DNA from: an uncultured Treponema sp.
GTDB taxonomy: Bacteria; Spirochaetota; Spirochaetia; Treponematales; Treponemataceae
Direction: 5' to 3'
Assembly (NCBI GenBank): GCA_937891125.1
Contig: CALAEZ010000141.1
Span: forward strand, 1 to 8,761
Length of the DNA: 8,761 nt
Positions 6,574-8,761 of this stretch are shown in pieces (position 1 is the stretch's first letter; each line of letters opens with the position of its first letter). Under the pieces are notes generated by a model. The model was not told where the DNA came from. It was given only the letters and a program-made list of their open reading frames with translations, and did not search any database. A program made the translations under genes and the position numbers.

Positions 6574-7633
6574 ACTCCTGCACCTTGTAGATGTCGTACG
6601 GCCAGTACTTGCCTGGGTGATTAAAGCGCGACGGGTTTTCGCCCGCCTGTGCTAAATCCTTGAGCTCTCGCTTTCCGTTTGTCCAGCCGTTGGGAGAGGC
6701 AAAGGTAATTGCAATCGGCTGTGTGCGGTAAAAGGCACGGGAGCCAATAAACACCGTCGCTTCTGGAATGACGACCGTTTCAAGTGCGCTGCAGCCTAAA
6801 AATGCCTGCTTTCCAATGCGCTCAAGGCGTTCAGGAAGCGTTAGTGCGTGAAGAGAGTTACAGCCTTCAAAGGCAAGCTGCTCTATGCGCGTCAGCGTTG
6901 CTGGCAGGCGTATGCTTGAAAGCGCCGTGCAGCCAGAAAGCGCCCCCTGTCCAATGGTCTCAACGCCCTCTGGTACGGTAAGAAGCGCAGCCCTTCCTTG
7001 CGGCACCCGCACGAGCGTTTTCATGTCGCGGGTGTAGATGCTGCCGCTAACGGCAATAAATGCCGTGTTTTCTTCTGCCACGCTCAGCGCAGTGAGCGTA
7101 GGCGAAACCGAAAATGCATCGCCTGCTATGGCGGTGACGGTAGCAGGCAGTGTGTAGGTGCCCGTGCGTGCTGGCGGGCAGAGCACAAGGACTGAAAAAT
7201 CCTTGCTGTACAAGCAGCCGTCCTTTTCTGCAAACAGCGTGTGCGTGTCGCTTACAGAAACGGTGTGTAGCGCCGTGCAGCCTAAAAAGGCTGCTGCCTT
7301 GAGTGACACAAGGCTGTCGCTTATCGTAAGGCTTTCAAGATTGGTAAGACCTGAAAGCACCTCTGTATCAAGCTTTTCCATGCCGGTGACCGCAGACAGG
7401 TCAAGCGAGAAGCTACAGTTTGTTTTTGCTGCAAGCGCTTTTCTGATTTTTGCAAGCAGCGCCGTGTTTAACGAGCCAGTTAGCTGTATCGTGTGAGCTC
7501 CCGCTGGAAGCTTTTTTATTTCCTTTGCGCCGTCGTGCGTGGTTACAGAAAGCTCTTCTGCCACCAAAAGCGTACCTGCAAGCGCTCCTATAAGCGCTGC
7601 ACACAGTAATTTTTTTATCCGTAAGCCACTCAT
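6572..7633 (-). CDS. Secreted BspA/TpLRR-type leucine-rich-repeat protein
   Basis: A 353-residue protein with a signal peptide (positively charged start, hydrophobic core about 9-24, probable cut after LVA before EE at 26-27). The mature part is made of LRR_5 repeats of the Treponema pallidum/BspA type, about 23 residues each, with the pattern L-x-x-I-x-x-x-A-F-x-G-C-x-x-L-x-x-I-x-I-P. The clearest copies span about 218-305 (GALSGCTALSSIRLP, LAFEGCNSLHALTLP, QAFLGCSALETVVIP). An irregular BspA-like segment (about 130-170, GCLYSKDFSVLVLCPP) interrupts the array. The non-repeat tail (about 306-353) ends with KYWPYDIYKVQE. Such proteins, for example LrrA of T. denticola, act at the surface or in the periplasm in adhesion and protein contacts; the partner here is unknown. 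There is no clear lipobox. The ATG at 7633 has no properly spaced ribosome binding site, and a -10-like hexamer sits six bases before it. It is the first gene of the minus-strand cluster. Confidence 0.9.
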   Translation of the reverse strand: MSGLRIKKLLCAALIGALAGTLLVAEELSVTTHDGAKEIKKLPAGAHTIQLTGSLNTALLAKIRKALAAKTNCSFSLDLSAVTGMEKLDTEVLSGLTNLESLTISDSLVSLKAAAFLGCTALHTVSVSDTHTLFAEKDGCLYSKDFSVLVLCPPARTGTYTLPATVTAIAGDAFSVSPTLTALSVAEENTAFIAVSGSIYTRDMKTLVRVPQGRAALLTVPEGVETIGQGALSGCTALSSIRLPATLTRIEQLAFEGCNSLHALTLPERLERIGKQAFLGCSALETVVIPEATVFIGSRAFYRTQPIAITFASPNGWTNGKRELKDLAQAGENPSRFNHPGKYWPYDIYKVQE

Positions 7634-7639
7634 AGCCCT

Positions 7640-7645
7640 ACTATA
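7640..7645 (-). promoter_or_regulatory. Possible -10 element for the LRR gene (leaderless)
   Basis: TATAGT (five of six bases of the -10 consensus) ends six bases before the ATG at 7633. Transcription would start at or next to the ATG. The AGGG between them is only two bases from the ATG, too close to act as a normal ribosome binding site. No good -35 is visible at 17 bp. Confidence 0.4.
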
Positions 7646-7663
7646 GCGTATTTTTTTTTGCAG

Positions 7664-7672
7664 TGGTATACT
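7664..7672 (+). promoter_or_regulatory. Possible extended -10 promoter of the oppF-like gene (leaderless)
   Basis: TGGTATACT fits the extended -10 pattern TG-N-TATAAT with one mismatch. It ends seven bases before the ATG at 7680, so the transcript would begin at the start codon. No Shine-Dalgarno is visible before this gene, which agrees with a leaderless mRNA. Upstream lies a run of nine T (7651-7659) rather than a clear -35; such A/T tracts can act as UP-like elements. Confidence 0.45.
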
Positions 7673-7679
7673 TTTGCGT

Positions 7680-8663
7680 ATGAAAACGCCGACAGAGCCA
7701 CAAAACGATTACATTATACAAGCCGAGCATGTCACCAAAAAATTTACGCTTGACGCTGGCTTTTTTGCCAAAAACGACCGCTTTGTCTACGCGGTAAATG
7801 ACGTGTCTTTCGGCATAGAGCGGGGAAAGACCTACGGCTTGGTGGGCGAAAGCGGCTGTGGTAAAACTACTACCGCGCGTATGCTCGTACGCATGTACAA
7901 AGCTGATGGCGGCGCAATCTGGTATACGTCGACTGGTTCTAACGCAGAAAATATTTTGCTCTACAACCGTACGCAACTCCGCTCATACCGTGAAAAAATC
8001 AAATACGTCTTTCAAGACCCGTCGCGCTCTTTAAACCCGCGGCTCACCGTGTTCAATATCCTTACGGCAAGTTACAAATATTCATCGCTCTGGCCGGGCA
8101 AAAAACGCGCCTATGAACAAGCCGCGCACATTATGGAAGAAGTGGGGCTTGACCCCAGCGATTTGGAACGCCGTCCGAGCGAGTTTTCGGGCGGTCAGCG
8201 GCAGCGCATTTCCATCGCGCGCGCGCTTATTATGCAGCCAGAAGTGATGTTCTGTGACGAAGTGGTGAGCGCGCTCGACGTGTCCGTGCAGAGCCAAATC
8301 TTGAACCTCTTGCAGGACATCCGCGAAAAGCGCGGCATCTCATTCCTGTTTATCGCGCACGATTTACGCGTGTCCTGCTATTTTTGCGATACGATTGGCG
8401 TGATGTACCGCGGTATGCTCGTGGAGGAAGCCCCCGCCGCAGATTTGTTCAAGACCGCCGCGCACCCGTACACCAAACTGCTCTTTGCGGACTCAAACGG
8501 CATCGGCGCGTCAGCAGGCGGCGAAGTCAAGACCACGCTGGAAACCTTGCACGGCTGCCCCTTTGCCCACCGCTGTCCCCACGCCACGGAAACATGCCGC
8601 AGTCAAATTCCTGCGTGGAAAACAATTTCTGATAGTCACAAAGTAAGATGTGTGTTAGAATAA
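7680..8663 (+). CDS. oppF: Oligopeptide/dipeptide ABC transporter ATP-binding protein, OppF/DppF type
   Basis: A 327-residue ATPase of the peptide-import ABC family; with a partner ATPase it powers uptake of di- or oligopeptides at the inner membrane. Motifs in order: Walker A GESGCGKT (56-63), Q-loop Q112 within VFQDPSRSLNPR, signature EFSGGQRQR (168-176), Walker B VMFCDE (189-194), D-loop SALD, and H-loop H227. The oligopeptide-transporter C-terminal region follows, with four cysteines (C293, C299, C306, C324) in a spacing known to hold an iron-sulfur cluster in some relatives. The residue after the catalytic E194 is Val where most members have Pro (DEPVSALD becomes DEVVSALD). ATG at 7680 is chosen; an in-frame TTG at 7674 would add two residues and falls before the predicted transcription start. 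No partner oppD or permease gene is upstream, so this ATPase opens its transcription unit. The next gene starts 46 bp downstream. Confidence 0.92.
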   Translation: MKTPTEPQNDYIIQAEHVTKKFTLDAGFFAKNDRFVYAVNDVSFGIERGKTYGLVGESGCGKTTTARMLVRMYKADGGAIWYTSTGSNAENILLYNRTQLRSYREKIKYVFQDPSRSLNPRLTVFNILTASYKYSSLWPGKKRAYEQAAHIMEEVGLDPSDLERRPSEFSGGQRQRISIARALIMQPEVMFCDEVVSALDVSVQSQILNLLQDIREKRGISFLFIAHDLRVSCYFCDTIGVMYRGMLVEEAPAADLFKTAAHPYTKLLFADSNGIGASAGGEVKTTLETLHGCPFAHRCPHATETCRSQIPAWKTISDSHKVRCVLE

Positions 8664-8709
8664 AAAAAAGGATTTCTCAAAAAGCGGAGAAATAAAAAAT
8701 GGAGGAACT

Positions 8710-8735
8710 ATGACAAACGAAGATGTCTTGGACGC
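8710..8735 (+). CDS. First codons of an unidentified gene, cut by adapter sequence
   Basis: GGAGG (8701-8705) lies four bases before an ATG at 8710, the best-formed start after oppF. Only MTNEDVLD plus part of a ninth codon can be trusted; from 8736 on the sequence is adapter. Reading through gives a false 15-residue peptide ending at TAG 8755-8757. Nothing can be said of function; its position suggests co-transcription with the oppF-like gene. Confidence 0.5.
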
Positions 8736-8761
8736 AGATCGGAAGAGCGTCGTGTAGGGAA
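8736..8761. other. Illumina TruSeq adapter contamination
   Basis: The final 26 bases begin AGATCGGAAGAGC, the universal start of TruSeq adapters, and continue with GTCGTGTAGGGAA, which is the standard continuation of one of the two adapters. This is library sequence, not genomic DNA, and marks a contig end. Confidence 0.97.

Noticed and set aside
8672..8693. 7-bp hairpin (ATTTCTC / GAGAAAT) after oppF
   Set aside because: On the plus strand no T run follows it. Read on the minus strand it is followed by T8, but there is no visible minus-strand gene to terminate, and the stem is AT-rich and weak.

Overview
The window looks like a piece of a spirochaete chromosome, most likely a Treponema with mid-range GC (roughly 55% in the lines I counted by hand). 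The pointers are a secreted BspA/TpLRR-type leucine-rich-repeat protein, a NeuB/SpsE-type sialic-acid-like sugar synthase embedded among housekeeping genes, and overall gene style. The genus is an inference; no marker gene here settles it.

Layout. From about 7633 leftward, five genes lie head-to-tail on the minus strand with small gaps: a secreted LRR protein, a 74-residue protein of unknown function (its ribosome binding site overlaps the LRR stop codon), a NeuB-family synthase with a low-complexity repeat insertion, the ribosome-assembly GTPase RsgA, and the MutS-family ATPase MutS2. They look like one transcription unit. argR follows on the same strand but has its own promoter, and a near-perfect ARG box lies across its -10 element, which suggests autorepression by arginine-bound ArgR. 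Rightward from 7680 runs an OppF-type ABC-transporter ATPase, followed by the first codons of another gene. The divergent 46-bp spacer at 7634-7679 carries -10-like hexamers 6-7 bp from each start codon, so both transcripts may be leaderless.

Both ends need caution. The last 26 bases (8736-8761) match the Illumina TruSeq adapter and are not genomic; they cut the last gene after about nine codons and create a false in-frame stop. The first ~530 bases encode the amino-terminal part of a secreted GH25 muramidase on the minus strand. Their GC is clearly lower (about 40%) and their codon choice differs from the rest, so this segment is either horizontally acquired or an assembly chimera.

I see no CRISPR array, tRNA, rRNA, transposon or obvious new multigene system. 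The most interesting biology is in altered motifs (MutS2 Smr domain, ArgR arginine-binding motif, possibly the GH25 active site), the repeat insertion in NeuB, the argR operator and the compact leaderless divergent promoters.
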